Counted from the first letter of the stretch, positions 52,696-62,052 are shown. The stretch is 64,000 nucleotides of DNA from Sphingomonas sp. PP-CE-3G-477 (GCF_003050745.1 NZ_QAOF01000012.1:1-64000), one strand, 5' to 3'. Made by a program: numbers and translations. The notes: generated by a model from the letters alone, not told the origin.

Positions 52696-54174
52696 TTACT
52701 TCTCGCCTTCCAGCATCAACCGAGCCGTAGCCTTCGCACTCCCGACGACCCCAGGAATGCCCGCCCCCGGATGAGTCCCAGCACCCACAAAGTACAAGTT
52801 CGGAATATGCTCGTCGCGGTTGTGCACCCGGAAATACGCGCTCTGCGTCAACACCGGCTCCAGCGAGAACGCGCTACCCAGATGCGCATTCAGATCCTCC
52901 GCGAAATCCTTCGGCGCGTACGAGAACTTCGTCACGATCCGCTCGTGGATGTCCGGGATCAACCGCCGCCCGATCTCGTCGAGGATGCGCTTCTCCAGGA
53001 TCGGCGCGATCTCGTCCCAATCCACCGGGAACTTGCCCAGATGCGGCACCGGCGCCAACGCATAGAAGGTCGAATGCCCCTCCGGCGCCAGCGAAGGATC
53101 GGTCACGGTCGGATGATGCAGGTACAGCGAAAAGTCCTCGCTCAGCACGCCGTGGTCGTAAATGTCCTCGAGCAGCCCCTTATAGCGCGGCCCGAACAGG
53201 ATCATGTGGTGCGGAATACCCGGCCACGTGCCCTTGATCCCGAAATGCACCACGAACAGCGACGGCGAATATTTCTTCCGCTCGAGCGACCCCGTCTTGC
53301 GCTTCGCACTGCGCGACGTCGCCAGCAGGTCGCGATACGTGTGCATGATGTCGCTGTTCGCCGCGATCGCATCCGCCTGACCCGACCAGCCGCTCGCCGT
53401 CGTCACGCCGGTCGCGCGATCGCCCAGGGTCTCGATCGAGGTCACCGGATCGTCGAGCCGCAACACGCCGCCCAGCCGCTCGAACTGCGTCACCAGCGCC
53501 GCCACCAGACGATTGGTCCCGCCGCGCGCGAACCACACCCCGCCGTCGCGCTCCAGCTTGTGGATCAGCGCATAGATCGCGCTCGTCGTCATCGGATTGC
53601 CGCCGACCAGCAGCGTATGGAAGCTCAACGCCTCGCGCAATTTCTCCGACTTCACGAAGCTCGACACGATCGAATAGACCGACCGCCACGCCTGGTATTT
53701 CGCCAGCGCCGGTGCCGCCTTGATCATCGACCCGAAGTCGAGGAACGCGACATGGCCGAGCTTCTCATAGCCCTCGTGAAACACCCCCGCCGAATATTGC
53801 AGGAACTTCTCGTATCCCGCCCAGTCGCCCGGATGCAGCTTCTCGATCTCGGCGCGCATCTGCACGTCGTCGTTGGTATAGTCGAAATTCGTCCCATCGG
53901 GCCAGTTCAGCCGGTAGAACGGCAGTACCGGATCGAGCGTCACGTCCTCGCTCATGTCGCGCCCGGTCAGCGCCCACAGCTCCCGCAGGCAATCCGGATC
54001 GGTGATGACCGTCGGCCCCGCATCGAACGTGAAGCCGTCGCGCTCCCAGAAATACCCGCGCCCGCCCGGCTTGTCGCGGCTCTCGACGATCGTCGTCTGC
54101 ACGCCCGCGGATTGCAGCCGGATCGCGAGCGCCAGCCCGCCGAAACCTGCGCCGATGACTATTGCGGTCTTCAT
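52696..54174 (-). CDS. crtI: phytoene desaturase
   Basis: FAD-dependent desaturase converting phytoene to lycopene. N-terminal FAD motif: AIVIGAGFGGLALAIRLQSA, followed by ESRDKPGGRGYFWERDGFTF and FDAGPTVITDP. The C-terminal carotenoid-desaturase signature is NLYFVGAGTHPGAGIPGVVG. The ATG at 54174 overlaps the crtY stop by 4 bp. 492 aa. Together with crtB and crtY it gives a route from geranylgeranyl diphosphate to beta-carotene, the precursor of zeaxanthin and nostoxanthin typical of yellow sphingomonads. Confidence 0.95.
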   Translation of the reverse strand: MKTAIVIGAGFGGLALAIRLQSAGVQTTIVESRDKPGGRGYFWERDGFTFDAGPTVITDPDCLRELWALTGRDMSEDVTLDPVLPFYRLNWPDGTNFDYTNDDVQMRAEIEKLHPGDWAGYEKFLQYSAGVFHEGYEKLGHVAFLDFGSMIKAAPALAKYQAWRSVYSIVSSFVKSEKLREALSFHTLLVGGNPMTTSAIYALIHKLERDGGVWFARGGTNRLVAALVTQFERLGGVLRLDDPVTSIETLGDRATGVTTASGWSGQADAIAANSDIMHTYRDLLATSRSAKRKTGSLERKKYSPSLFVVHFGIKGTWPGIPHHMILFGPRYKGLLEDIYDHGVLSEDFSLYLHHPTVTDPSLAPEGHSTFYALAPVPHLGKFPVDWDEIAPILEKRILDEIGRRLIPDIHERIVTKFSYAPKDFAEDLNAHLGSAFSLEPVLTQSAYFRVHNRDEHIPNLYFVGAGTHPGAGIPGVVGSAKATARLMLEGEK

Positions 54175-55337
54175 GATGACATACTGCCTGCGATGGCGCG
54201 GACGGCGCGCACGATGGGGACGGGGGGCTTGCCGGTCAGAACGCGCGCCTTGTCGGAAAGCGTCGAGCGTCCGGCGTAGAAACGGCCGATGAGCGATGGG
54301 GAGAGACGGTAGAAGCGCTCGAGGATGCGGTAGCGTTCCTCCGGCTCGGCGGCGCGGAACAACATCGTGTCGAGCATCCGGTAGAAACCGCGCGACTTCC
54401 ACGTCGCCCGCGCCATCGCATGCGTCGCGTCATGGAGTTTCGCGCCCGAGAAATCATCGAGCCCCGCCAGCATCGAAGCGGTCCGCACCGCATCGGGCAG
54501 CGAGTACCCCGTGGTCGGATGGAACATCCCCGCGCGCATCCCGGCCTTGGCGACATGCGCGCCGCCCGACCGCCAATACGCCTCGAAATCGCCACCCATC
54601 GCCACCGGCAGCACGCCAGACTCTTCGCGCACGACGCTATCGACCGACCAGCCGCGCGCCGTGACATAGTCATCGATCCGCGCGCCCAGCACCGGGATAT
54701 CGAGATCGGGCGTGTCGCTATAATATGTGTCCTCGACGAACATCCGGTCCGCGCTGAACGGCAGGCAATAGACGAAGCGATACCCGTCGATCTGCGGAAT
54801 GGTGGCGTCCATCACCATCGGCTTTGGCGCCTCGTGCGGCACGCTCAACGCCAGTTCGCGCCCGAGAAACTTCTGCCATGCGAGGTCGAGCAGAGACAGG
54901 TCGCCCGCCCCCCGAGCGTCGATCACGCCGGTCGCCTCGATCCGGTCGCCATCCGCCAGCACCACGGCGGTCGCACTAGCCCCCGAGACCTTCCGGCCCA
55001 GCATCAAAGCATGCGGCGGCAAAACGCGGCGAACCTCGCGGTCGAGCCGCGTGCTCTCGATCGAATAATAGGTCGCGTCGATCGTCCGCGCATGCGCCGG
55101 AAAATGCACATCGTAGCCACGCCAAGCATGCACCACGAGCGGTGCGACGATCCAGCGATCATATTGCGCCACGTCGCTCCCGAAGAACGACCAGAGATGA
55201 TTGCCGCCGACGACCGACGCCGAGTCGATCAGCCGTACGTCGAGCGCCGGGTGCTTGGCCTTGAGCGCCAGCGCGATCATCCCGCCGGCCAAACCCGCGC
55301 CAACGATCGCAACGTCGCAGGAGATCGTCGATGCCAT
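54171..55337 (-). CDS. crtY: lycopene beta-cyclase (CrtY type)
   Basis: Cyclises both ends of lycopene to beta-carotene. The dinucleotide motif is VAIVGAGLAGGMIALALKAK; IDSASVVGGNHLWSFFGSDV and the conserved WSVDSVVREESGVLPVAMGG and TGYSLPDAVRTASMLAG fit bacterial CrtY. 388 aa, first gene of the crtYI pair. No crtE, crtZ or crtG lies in the window. Confidence 0.93.
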   Translation of the reverse strand: MASTISCDVAIVGAGLAGGMIALALKAKHPALDVRLIDSASVVGGNHLWSFFGSDVAQYDRWIVAPLVVHAWRGYDVHFPAHARTIDATYYSIESTRLDREVRRVLPPHALMLGRKVSGASATAVVLADGDRIEATGVIDARGAGDLSLLDLAWQKFLGRELALSVPHEAPKPMVMDATIPQIDGYRFVYCLPFSADRMFVEDTYYSDTPDLDIPVLGARIDDYVTARGWSVDSVVREESGVLPVAMGGDFEAYWRSGGAHVAKAGMRAGMFHPTTGYSLPDAVRTASMLAGLDDFSGAKLHDATHAMARATWKSRGFYRMLDTMLFRAAEPEERYRILERFYRLSPSLIGRFYAGRSTLSDKARVLTGKPPVPIVRAVRAIAGSMSS

Positions 55338-55448
55338 CCGCTCGGACTAGCGCAAAGTCACGCGGCCGAAAACCGCCTTTCCCGCGCAATCACGGGCGAA
55401 GACAACCTGCATTGCCGGTGGCGGTGACATAAGCCTCAGACGCCGACC

Positions 55449-55751
55449 TCAATAGGTCGCGACGAGGTAGTTCTGCGCGATGTTCGGAATGACGATGTTG
55501 CTCAAGATGTAGAGGATCAGCAGCACGACGAGCGGCGACAGGTCCAGTGCGCCGAAATCCGGAAGCACGCGGCGGATTGGGCGGTACATCGGCTCGGTCA
55601 TGCGCTGCAGCGCGGTCCACACGGTGCGGACGAAATCGCTGTGCGTATTGATGACGTTGAACGCGATCAGCCATGACAGGATCGCCTGCACGACGATGAT
55701 CCACCAGATGACGGTGAGCAGCAACTGGACGATCTGAAGAAGGGCGATCAA
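55449..55751 (-). CDS. YggT-family membrane protein
   Basis: 100-aa protein with two hydrophobic hairpins. Family phrases: QLLLTVIWWIIVVQAILSWL, TEPMYRPIRRVLPDFGALDL and SPLVVLLILYILSNIV. A TTG start at 55751 gives the usual length; longer frames reach into non-conserved sequence. YggT proteins are linked to division-ring placement and osmotic shock tolerance in other organisms. It follows argB by about 170 bp on the same strand. Confidence 0.88.
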   Translation of the reverse strand: MIALLQIVQLLLTVIWWIIVVQAILSWLIAFNVINTHSDFVRTVWTALQRMTEPMYRPIRRVLPDFGALDLSPLVVLLILYILSNIVIPNIAQNYLVATY

Positions 55752-55924
55752 GGCGTGGGTCTCCGCTGGTGTGGTCCGGATATAAGGGCGCAGGGAGAGA
55801 ACGATAACCCCTATGATGCGGCTCGTTTCCGCCGCCGCTCTCTCGTGCCCAACCAACGATCGTCATCCCAGCTTTCGCTTGAATGACGGCGTGGTGTTGG
55901 GGAGCGTAAGACCCGTCGCGTCCC

Positions 55925-56842
55925 TTACCGCGAGCGCCCGTTTGCGCTGACCAGCGTGCCTGCGCCCTGCTTGGTGAAGATCTCCAGCAGCATCGCGTGG
56001 GGCACGCGGCCGTCGATGATGACCGCGGCGTCGACGCCCGACTCGACCGCCGCGACGCAGGTGTCGAGCTTCGGGATCATGCCGCCGGTCACCGTGCCGT
56101 CGGCGCGCAGTTCGGCGATCCGCGCGGGGTCGAGGTCGGTGAGCAGCTCGCCCTCCTTGTCGAGCACACCGACGATATCGGTCAGCAGGAAGAACCGCGC
56201 GGCGCCCATCGCGGCGGCGATCGCGCCCGCCATCGTGTCGGCGTTGATGTTGTAGGTGTGGCCGTCGGCACCGATGCCGATCGGTGCGATCACCGGGATA
56301 ATGTCGGCGGCGATCAGCGTGTCGAGGATCGTCCGGTCGACCGCGATCGGCTCCCCGACGAAGCCGAGGTCGACGTGGCGCTCGATCCCCTGGAGCTTGT
56401 CGGGCTCGCGGCCGTGGCCGACTTTCTGCGCGAGGACGAGGCCTGCGTCCTTGCCGGAAATGCCGACCGCGCGACCGCCCGCCTGGCCGATCCAGCCGAC
56501 GATTTCCTTGTTGATCGAGCCGGCGAGAACCATCTCGGCGATCTGTGCGGTCTCCGCATCGGTGACGCGCAAGCCGTCGACGAAGCGCGATTCGACGCCG
56601 AGGCGCTTCAACATCGCGCCGATCTGCGGCCCACCGCCGTGGACGACGACCGGGTTGATGCCGACCGCTTTCAGCAGCACCATGTCCTCGGCGAAATCGC
56701 GCTGCAGCTCGGGATCGCCCATCGCGTGGCCGCCGTATTTCACGACGAACGTCTTGCCGGCGTAGCGCTGCAGATACGGCAGCGCCTCGGTGAGCGTTTC
56801 CGCCTTGGCGAGCAGGGCGGGATCGGGCGTGTGATCGGTCAT
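55925..56842 (-). CDS. argB: acetylglutamate kinase
   Basis: Second step of arginine synthesis. Motifs: [12 protein letters not shown] (ATP-binding Lys), [14 protein letters not shown] (substrate loop), NAD-phosphate-like segment [19 protein letters not shown], and the C-terminal [20 protein letters not shown]. 305 aa includes an N-terminal helix extension ([20 protein letters not shown]) characteristic of the hexameric, arginine-inhibited form. Confidence 0.95.
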   Translation of the reverse strand: MTDHTPDPALLAKAETLTEALPYLQRYAGKTFVVKYGGHAMGDPELQRDFAEDMVLLKAVGINPVVVHGGGPQIGAMLKRLGVESRFVDGLRVTDAETAQIAEMVLAGSINKEIVGWIGQAGGRAVGISGKDAGLVLAQKVGHGREPDKLQGIERHVDLGFVGEPIAVDRTILDTLIAADIIPVIAPIGIGADGHTYNINADTMAGAIAAAMGAARFFLLTDIVGVLDKEGELLTDLDPARIAELRADGTVTGGMIPKLDTCVAAVESGVDAAVIIDGRVPHAMLLEIFTKQGAGTLVSANGRSR

Positions 56843-56922
56843 GCCGATCCCTTAGCTAGTGCGAGGGGCTAGTGAAAGCATCGCCGCGTATCACCAATCC
56901 CGTCAGGATAACGGACGGAGCG

Positions 56923-57570
56923 TTATACCCGGTCCAGCCGCCGTCCCAGTTTCACGAAGAAGGTGATCATGAACGGCACCAGCACGATCGACAGTATGAC
57001 CTTGGTGAGCATCTGCCCCTCCATCAGCGCGACGATCGGCCGCTCACCCAGGAAAGAGATGGTGATGAACAGGATCGTGTCGATGATCTGCGAGATGATG
57101 CTCGCGATCATGCCGCGCAGCCACACCAGCTTGCCCTCGCCGCTGCCGACTTGGCCCGACAGCTTCGAGAAGATCAGCACGTTGAGCGTCTGCGAGATCC
57201 CGTAGGAGATCAGCCCGGCGATCATCATCCGCGAGCTCTGGCCGACGACGATCGGGAACGCGTCGACCGCGGGCGGGTACATCCCCGGATCGTGCGGCAG
57301 CGCCAGCACGAGATGGATCAGCGCCGCCGACACGAGCAACGGGATGAACCCCAGGCGCACGAGAAACGTCGCGGTCTTCTGGCCGTGCAGTTCGGCGATC
57401 GCGCTGCTCAACACGACGAGCAACAGGAACCCGAAGATCCCCGCCTCCACCGCGAGCGGGCCGAGCGCGACCTGCTTCACGCCCAACACGCCGGCGATGC
57501 ACACCATGCCGCCGTACAACACCGAGAAAACGAAGAGCGAACGCGGGAACGCGGGAAGTGGTTTGTCCAT
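56923..57570 (-). CDS. queuosine precursor transporter (YhhQ/VUT family)
   Basis: Inner-membrane importer of preQ0/preQ1. About six helices in 215 aa. Family features: the polar helix LSSAIAELHGQKTATFLVRLG, the SYGISQTLNVLIFSKL segment and LRGMIASIISQIIDTILFITI. The start at 57570 (MDKPLPAFP) is chosen since the frame further upstream is basic and not conserved. The neighbouring genes argB and nupC do not belong to queuosine synthesis. Confidence 0.88.
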   Translation of the reverse strand: MDKPLPAFPRSLFVFSVLYGGMVCIAGVLGVKQVALGPLAVEAGIFGFLLLVVLSSAIAELHGQKTATFLVRLGFIPLLVSAALIHLVLALPHDPGMYPPAVDAFPIVVGQSSRMMIAGLISYGISQTLNVLIFSKLSGQVGSGEGKLVWLRGMIASIISQIIDTILFITISFLGERPIVALMEGQMLTKVILSIVLVPFMITFFVKLGRRLDRV

Positions 57571-57715
57571 CGCGCGGGACGCTAGCGAAAACCGCCGCCC
57601 CGTCAAATGACTAGCGCGCTTCAAATAACTGGCGAGCGCGGCGCTCGCGTGTCATGTCGGTCGCTTGCGCAGCCGGGGGGCGGCGCGTGTCATCGCAAGA
57701 AAACGCAGGGCGTCC

Positions 57716-58981
57716 ATGGAAAGACTCTTCATCGGTTTGGCGGGCATCGCCGTCATCCTGGGCATTGCCGTGCTGTTGTCGAGCGACCGCCGTGCGATCC
57801 GCCTGCGCATCGTCGGCGCCGCGTTCGCGTTGCAGGCCGGGATCGCCGTGCTCGTGCTGTATTCGAGCTTCGGCAAGGTCGTGCTCGGCGAGATGTCCGG
57901 CGGCGTCGCCAATTTGCTCGGCTATTCGCAGAAGGGCACCGAGTTCCTGTTCGGCAAGATGGCGACCCCCGAGATCGGCGGACAGAGCTTCGCGATCGCC
58001 GCGCTGCCGGTCATCATCTTCTTCGCTAGCCTCGTCTCGATCCTCTATTATCTCGGCATCATGCAGTTCGTGGTGCGCTGGGTCGGCGGCGGGATCGAGA
58101 AGGTCATCGGCGTCTCGAAGGTCGAATCGCTGTGCGCCGCGGCGAACATCTTCGTCGGCCAGAGCGAATCGCCGCTCGTCATCCGGCCGTATCTGGCAGG
58201 GCTCACCCCGGCGCAGTTGTTCACGGTGATGACCAGCGGCATGGCCGGCGTCGCTGGCACCATTCTCGCGGCCTATGCGTCGATGGGCATCCGCATCGAT
58301 TACCTGCTCGCGGCGAGCTTCATGGCCGCGCCTGGCGGCATCCTGATGGCGAAGATCATCATGCCCGACCGCGTGATGCCGCCAGAGGGCGAACTCGCGC
58401 TCGGCGACCTGCCCGGCGAATCGTCGGCGGGCGAACCGATGCCGCAGGCCACGCACGACGAGGAGAAGCCCGCCAATCTGATCATGGCCGCAGCCCAGGG
58501 CGCGCAGACCGGCGTGCGCCTTGCCGTCGCGGTCGGCGCGATGGTGCTGGCGTTCGTGGCGCTGGTGGCGCTCGCGAACGGGCTGCTCGGCGGGCTCGGC
58601 AACATGATCGGGCTGCCGGGTCTGAGCTTCCAGGGGCTGCTCGGCTACGTCTTTGCGCCGATCATGTTCCTGCTGAACGTGCCGTGGAGCGAGGCCGGGA
58701 TCGCCGGCGGGCTGTTCGGGCAGAAGATCGTGCTGAACGAATTCGTCGCGTATATCTCGCTCGGGACGCAGCAGGGGCTGAGCGCGCGGACGATCGCGGT
58801 CATCACCTTCTCGCTGTGTGGCTTTGCAAACTTCTCGTCGATCGCGATCCAGATGGCGGTGACCGGCAGCCTCGCGCCGAACCAGCGTCCGATGATCGCC
58901 AAGCTTGGGCTGCGGGCACTCGCCGCGGGGAGCCTGGCGAACCTGATGTCAGCCGCGCTCGCGGGATTGCTCATCGGCTAA
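57716..58981 (+). CDS. concentrative nucleoside transporter
   Basis: NupC/CNT-family nucleoside symporter, 421 aa with about ten membrane segments. Signature motifs: AANIFVGQSESPLVIRPYL (substrate-binding Gln and Glu), the MTSGMAGVAGTILAAYASMG helix, the acidic cytoplasmic loop (about residues 225-260), and the C-terminal LNEFVAYISLG and TFSLCGFANFSSIAIQM. Sodium or proton coupling cannot be told from sequence. Confidence 0.93.
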   Translation: MERLFIGLAGIAVILGIAVLLSSDRRAIRLRIVGAAFALQAGIAVLVLYSSFGKVVLGEMSGGVANLLGYSQKGTEFLFGKMATPEIGGQSFAIAALPVIIFFASLVSILYYLGIMQFVVRWVGGGIEKVIGVSKVESLCAAANIFVGQSESPLVIRPYLAGLTPAQLFTVMTSGMAGVAGTILAAYASMGIRIDYLLAASFMAAPGGILMAKIIMPDRVMPPEGELALGDLPGESSAGEPMPQATHDEEKPANLIMAAAQGAQTGVRLAVAVGAMVLAFVALVALANGLLGGLGNMIGLPGLSFQGLLGYVFAPIMFLLNVPWSEAGIAGGLFGQKIVLNEFVAYISLGTQQGLSARTIAVITFSLCGFANFSSIAIQMAVTGSLAPNQRPMIAKLGLRALAAGSLANLMSAALAGLLIG

Positions 58982-58988
58982 GCCGTCC

Positions 58989-59068
58989 GTCATCCTGACG
59001 AAAGTCAGGATCCAGGGTAACAAGCGCCACTTTTCGTGGCTCTGGATCCTGACTTTCGTCGGGATGAC
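58989..59068. repeat. palindromic repeat, family A copy 3
   Basis: Third copy of GTCATCCTGACGAAAGTCAG with its right-arm complement, here 7 bp after the nupC stop. The centre differs from the other copies and has its own small hairpin (GCCAC/GTGGC). Confidence 0.92.
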
Positions 59069-59096
59069 GGGGCTAGGCGACGACGCCCAAACGCAA

Positions 59097-59128
59097 TCGG
59101 GCCCGCCACCTTTCGGCGACGGGCCCGA
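59097..59128. terminator. GC-rich hairpin between nupC and the fasciclin gene
   Basis: 9-bp stem TCGGGCCCG/CGGGCCCGA with a 14-base loop. On the minus strand it is followed by GATTGCGTTT. Probable terminator for one or both convergent genes. Confidence 0.55.
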
Positions 59129-59180
59129 CGAAACTACCTCGTGGGGGATCAAGGCAGCTATCTCGCGTGAAGGCGCGCGA

Positions 59181-59735
59181 TTACGGCAGCATCACCGTGT
59201 CGACGACGTGGATCACGCCATTCGACTGCATGACACTGGCGATCGTGATGCGGCCCTTGTGGCCCTTGCCGTCCATGATGCCCCAGCCGGTGCCGACCTT
59301 CTTGAACATCAGCGGCTCGCCCTGCACGGTCGTGTAAGTCGCGGTGCCGCCGTTCGCCTTCGCCTTGGCGGCGATGTCGGCGGCGGTGATCGTGCCGGGG
59401 ACGACGTGATAGGTCAGGACGCTGGCGAGCTGCGCCTTGTTCTCGGGCTTGAGCAGCGTGTCGACGGTGCCGGCCGGCAGCTTCTTGAACGCCGCATTGG
59501 TGGGCGCGAACACGGTGAACGGACCCGGGCCCGACAGCGTCTCGACGAGACCGGCGGCCTTGACCGCGGCGACCAGCGTCGTGTGATCCTTCGAATTGAC
59601 GGCGTTCTCGACGATCGTCTTGGTCGGATACATCGCGGCGCCGCCGACCATCGGGTTGGTCTGGGCAGCGACGATCGCGCTGCCGCTGACGGCAACGGCG
59701 GCCGCGACGATCGCGGTACGAATGACGTGGTTCAT
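59181..59735 (-). CDS. secreted fasciclin-domain protein
   Basis: 184 aa with signal peptide (VIRTAIVAAAVAVSGSAIVA, cleaved before QTNPM) and a single FAS1 domain. The H1 motif is GPFTVFAPTNAAFKKLP, the H2 region contains LTYHVVPGTITAADI, and the domain closes with ITIASVMQSNGVIHVVDTVM. FAS1 proteins are extracellular or periplasmic adhesion modules. Transcribed just downstream of the divergent dapF on the same strand. Confidence 0.92.
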   Translation of the reverse strand: MNHVIRTAIVAAAVAVSGSAIVAAQTNPMVGGAAMYPTKTIVENAVNSKDHTTLVAAVKAAGLVETLSGPGPFTVFAPTNAAFKKLPAGTVDTLLKPENKAQLASVLTYHVVPGTITAADIAAKAKANGGTATYTTVQGEPLMFKKVGTGWGIMDGKGHKGRITIASVMQSNGVIHVVDTVMLP

Positions 59736-59818
59736 GGCATCTCTCCTGCGTGCGGAGCCGGTGTGCGGCGCCACTGCGGGGAGATACGGGCGTGCCACGA
59801 GAAGGACGCAGCCGGTGC

Positions 59819-60757
59819 TCAGATCGTCGCGAGAAGTCCCGCCCAAGCCGCGATCTCGTCGTCGTGCCGCCGCGTGACGACCAGGTCGCTCGCGGTCGCC
59901 GTGTCGAGATCGACCTCGATCGTGCCGGTCGACTCGAACGTCGCATTGCCCGACAGCGTCACCATCGCCGCCTCGCTCGCCTCCGTGCGGACCAGCCCGC
60001 CCTTGTTGAACACCGTCGTCGGCGTGTCGTACGCGATCCGCCCGGTCAGGCACGCGGCATAGGTCGACGCCGCCATCGCGCTGCCGCAACTGTCGGTGAG
60101 GCCGACGCCGCGCTCGAACGTCCGCACGAACAGGTCGCGGCCACGCACCTCTACGAAACTGACGTTCGCGCGATTCGGCAGCCAGTCGGGTGCCGCCTCG
60201 CACGCCTCGCCGACGCGGACGAGTTCGGCTTCGTCGACGGCATCCACGAACGTCACGAGATGAGGGTTGGGCATTGCGACGGCGGTAAAGGCGCGGTCCG
60301 TCGGCAAGCGCGCGATCGGCGTATCGACGATGCGATCGGTCCCGACATGCATCGGCCACGCCGCGGCATCCAGACACGCAGGGCCGGCGATCTCGCGCAC
60401 GGTGAACACGCCCTCGGCGATATCGGCATCGCGCTGCACGGCCGCGTCGCTCGTCTTCAGCAGCGCCATAGCAGTTTCATAGCCCGTGGCTGCGAACCCG
60501 GCGCGCGCCACGCAGCGCAGGCCGTTGAGGCAGGTCTCAGACTCGCTGCCATCCGAATTGAACATCCGCATCCCGAACGCGTGGGTCTCGTCGCCGGCGG
60601 TCAGCAGAAGAAGCCCGTCGCCACCTACCGGCCCAGCGCGGTCCGCCAGCGCCCGCGCGACGGCAGCCCAAGCCGCATCGCCGAGCGTCGACGCACGCGC
60701 GTCGATCAGCGGGAAGTCGTTACCGGAGCCGTGGCATTTGATAAGGTCGAAGCGCAT
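59819..60757 (-). CDS. dapF: diaminopimelate epimerase with altered active-site loops
   Basis: PLP-independent epimerase-fold protein of 312 aa. It starts MRFDLIKCHGSGNDF and keeps MFNSDGSESETC, AMPNPHLVTFV, NRANVSFVEV and RTFERGVGLTDSC, which hold the substrate Asn residues, the Glu-Arg pair and both catalytic Cys. However, the loops after the two Cys read CLNGLRC instead of CGNGARC and CGSAMAA instead of CGTGACA. It may be a functional DapF of a divergent clade or a paralogue with another amino-acid substrate. Confidence 0.8.
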   Translation of the reverse strand: MRFDLIKCHGSGNDFPLIDARASTLGDAAWAAVARALADRAGPVGGDGLLLLTAGDETHAFGMRMFNSDGSESETCLNGLRCVARAGFAATGYETAMALLKTSDAAVQRDADIAEGVFTVREIAGPACLDAAAWPMHVGTDRIVDTPIARLPTDRAFTAVAMPNPHLVTFVDAVDEAELVRVGEACEAAPDWLPNRANVSFVEVRGRDLFVRTFERGVGLTDSCGSAMAASTYAACLTGRIAYDTPTTVFNKGGLVRTEASEAAMVTLSGNATFESTGTIEVDLDTATASDLVVTRRHDDEIAAWAGLLATI

Positions 60758-60796
60758 ACCAGCCACTTAGTCACGCCCGCGGATCAAAGCGAGCGC

Positions 60797-61294
60797 CTAA
60801 CCGATCCCGTAATGCGCGGCCAAACGATCGAGCGCGAGCGTCAGCACGACCCGCCCCGCCCGCGCCGGCCATTGCAACGCCTTCTCCGCCACCGGCAGCC
60901 CCTCCCCCGCGCAAACCACGCGCCAAAGGATATCCGCCAGCCCCGGCCCCGCCGCCGCCAGCGCTTCGTCGAACCGACGCTTCGCCGCGATCTGCGCCGA
61001 CGTCGGATCGAGCCCGTCATGGCCTCCCCCATCGACGCGCTCCGCCCAGCGCATCGTCACGCTGGGCGCGATGGACGCGCGTTCGTAATTGGCCCGCAAC
61101 CGCTCCCCCGCCTCGAACTGCGTCACGTCGATCAACCCGCGCGACCGCAGCCACCCGAGCGGCGACTCCGCAAGGTTGAAGGTCACGGTACGGCCGCGAC
61201 GCACGCCGACCAGCTGCGGAATCCCCTCCGAATCGATCGTCCGCTCTACCAGTTCGCGCATCCACCATCTCCCGTTGCGCTTGGCGGTTGCCAT
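60797..61294 (-). CDS. DUF6456 domain protein, probable DNA-binding regulator
   Basis: 165 aa. The N-terminal third has a winged-helix look (LAESPLGWLRSRGLIDVTQF), and the C-terminal DUF6456 core contains DPTSAQIAAKRRFDEALAAA, LADILWRVVCAGEGLPVAEK and WPARAGRVVLTLALDRLAAH. The ATG at 61294 is used; a GTG at 61315 is in frame. It is divergent from an XRE-type regulator, with promoters that must overlap. Function unknown; DNA or RNA polymerase binding is a guess. Confidence 0.8.
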   Translation of the reverse strand: MATAKRNGRWWMRELVERTIDSEGIPQLVGVRRGRTVTFNLAESPLGWLRSRGLIDVTQFEAGERLRANYERASIAPSVTMRWAERVDGGGHDGLDPTSAQIAAKRRFDEALAAAGPGLADILWRVVCAGEGLPVAEKALQWPARAGRVVLTLALDRLAAHYGIG

Positions 61295-61339
61295 ATCCGC
61301 ATGGTTGTAGGACACAAGAATAACCCATCTGGTTTGGAG

Positions 61340-61921
61340 ATGTTCGATGATCGCATTTCAATGATCACTGCCATTCGCGAAGTCCGGCACGCCAAGGGAC
61401 TGACGTTGGAGGACGTCGCCAGGCGTTGCGATCCATCGACCACCGCGCAGACGATCGGGCGGCTGGAGACGGGAACGCGCACCGTCTCGATCGGCTGGCT
61501 CAACCGGATCGCCACCGCACTGGGCGTCGAGGCGAGCGACCTCGTAACATTGCCGGACCGCACCGACCTGCCCGTCGCCGCGATCCTAGACGGCCGTGGC
61601 GCCCACGCACCGCGGCGAACCACGACGGCACCGCCACCCCAGGTCGCGCCGGGCCAGATCGCCATCACCGTCGTGAACGGCACGGGCGATTACCGCGCGG
61701 GCGACGTGATCTGGGCGGCGACGCTGGGACCCGATGATTTCACAACCGCGCTCAACCGCGACGTCCTTGTCCCCCAACCGGCCGGGAGGTTCGCATTCGG
61801 ACGGCTGACTGGATTCGACGGCGGCGCGACCGTCTTGCCATCGGGTGCAGGCACGCAGTCGCTGACCATCGCCGACCCGGCCTGGATCGCGGTTGCCGTG
61901 CGGCTGGTCCGCGAACTATAG
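61340..61921 (+). CDS. XRE-family transcriptional regulator with C-terminal S24-like domain
   Basis: 193 aa. The helix-turn-helix at residues about 8-60 (ITAIREVRHAKGLTLEDVAR, TAQTIGRLETGTRTVSIGWL) is followed by a Pro/Arg-rich linker and a beta-rich domain (GTGDYRAGDVIWAATLG, RDVLVPQPAGRFAFGRLTGF) resembling the C-terminal domain of phage repressors, without an evident Ser/Lys autoprotease pair. A second in-frame ATG at 61361 is an alternative start. It ends 4 bp before the tRNA-Val gene and is divergent from the DUF6456 gene. Confidence 0.75.
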   Translation: MFDDRISMITAIREVRHAKGLTLEDVARRCDPSTTAQTIGRLETGTRTVSIGWLNRIATALGVEASDLVTLPDRTDLPVAAILDGRGAHAPRRTTTAPPPQVAPGQIAITVVNGTGDYRAGDVIWAATLGPDDFTTALNRDVLVPQPAGRFAFGRLTGFDGGATVLPSGAGTQSLTIADPAWIAVAVRLVREL

Positions 61922-61925
61922 AGGA

Positions 61926-62001
61926 TGGTGGGCGATGACGGGCTCGAACCGCCGACATTCTCGGTGTAAACGAGACGCTCTACCAACTGAGCTAATCGCC
62001 C
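61926..62001 (-). tRNA. tRNA-Val (anticodon TAC)
   Basis: 76-nt gene reading on the minus strand: acceptor GGGCGAT/ATCGCCC, D arm GCTCAGTTGGTAGAGC, anticodon stem TCTCG/CGAGA with loop TTTACAC (anticodon TAC), T arm with GGTTCGAGCC, and an encoded CCA end. Decodes GTA and related valine codons. Confidence 0.96.
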
Positions 62002-62052
62002 CTCTCGGGTGGATGTCCGATGCCAAAGCCGGGCGGCGGGGGCAAGCTAAAA

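Noticed and set aside
59750..61339. Rightward extension of the XRE regulator frame by about 530 codons
   Set aside because: It runs antisense to dapF and the DUF6456 gene, both well supported; the regulator starts at its helix-turn-helix.
61926..62052. Genomic island attached to tRNA-Val
   Set aside because: No integrase, no duplicated tRNA 3' end and no compositional break were seen next to it in the window.
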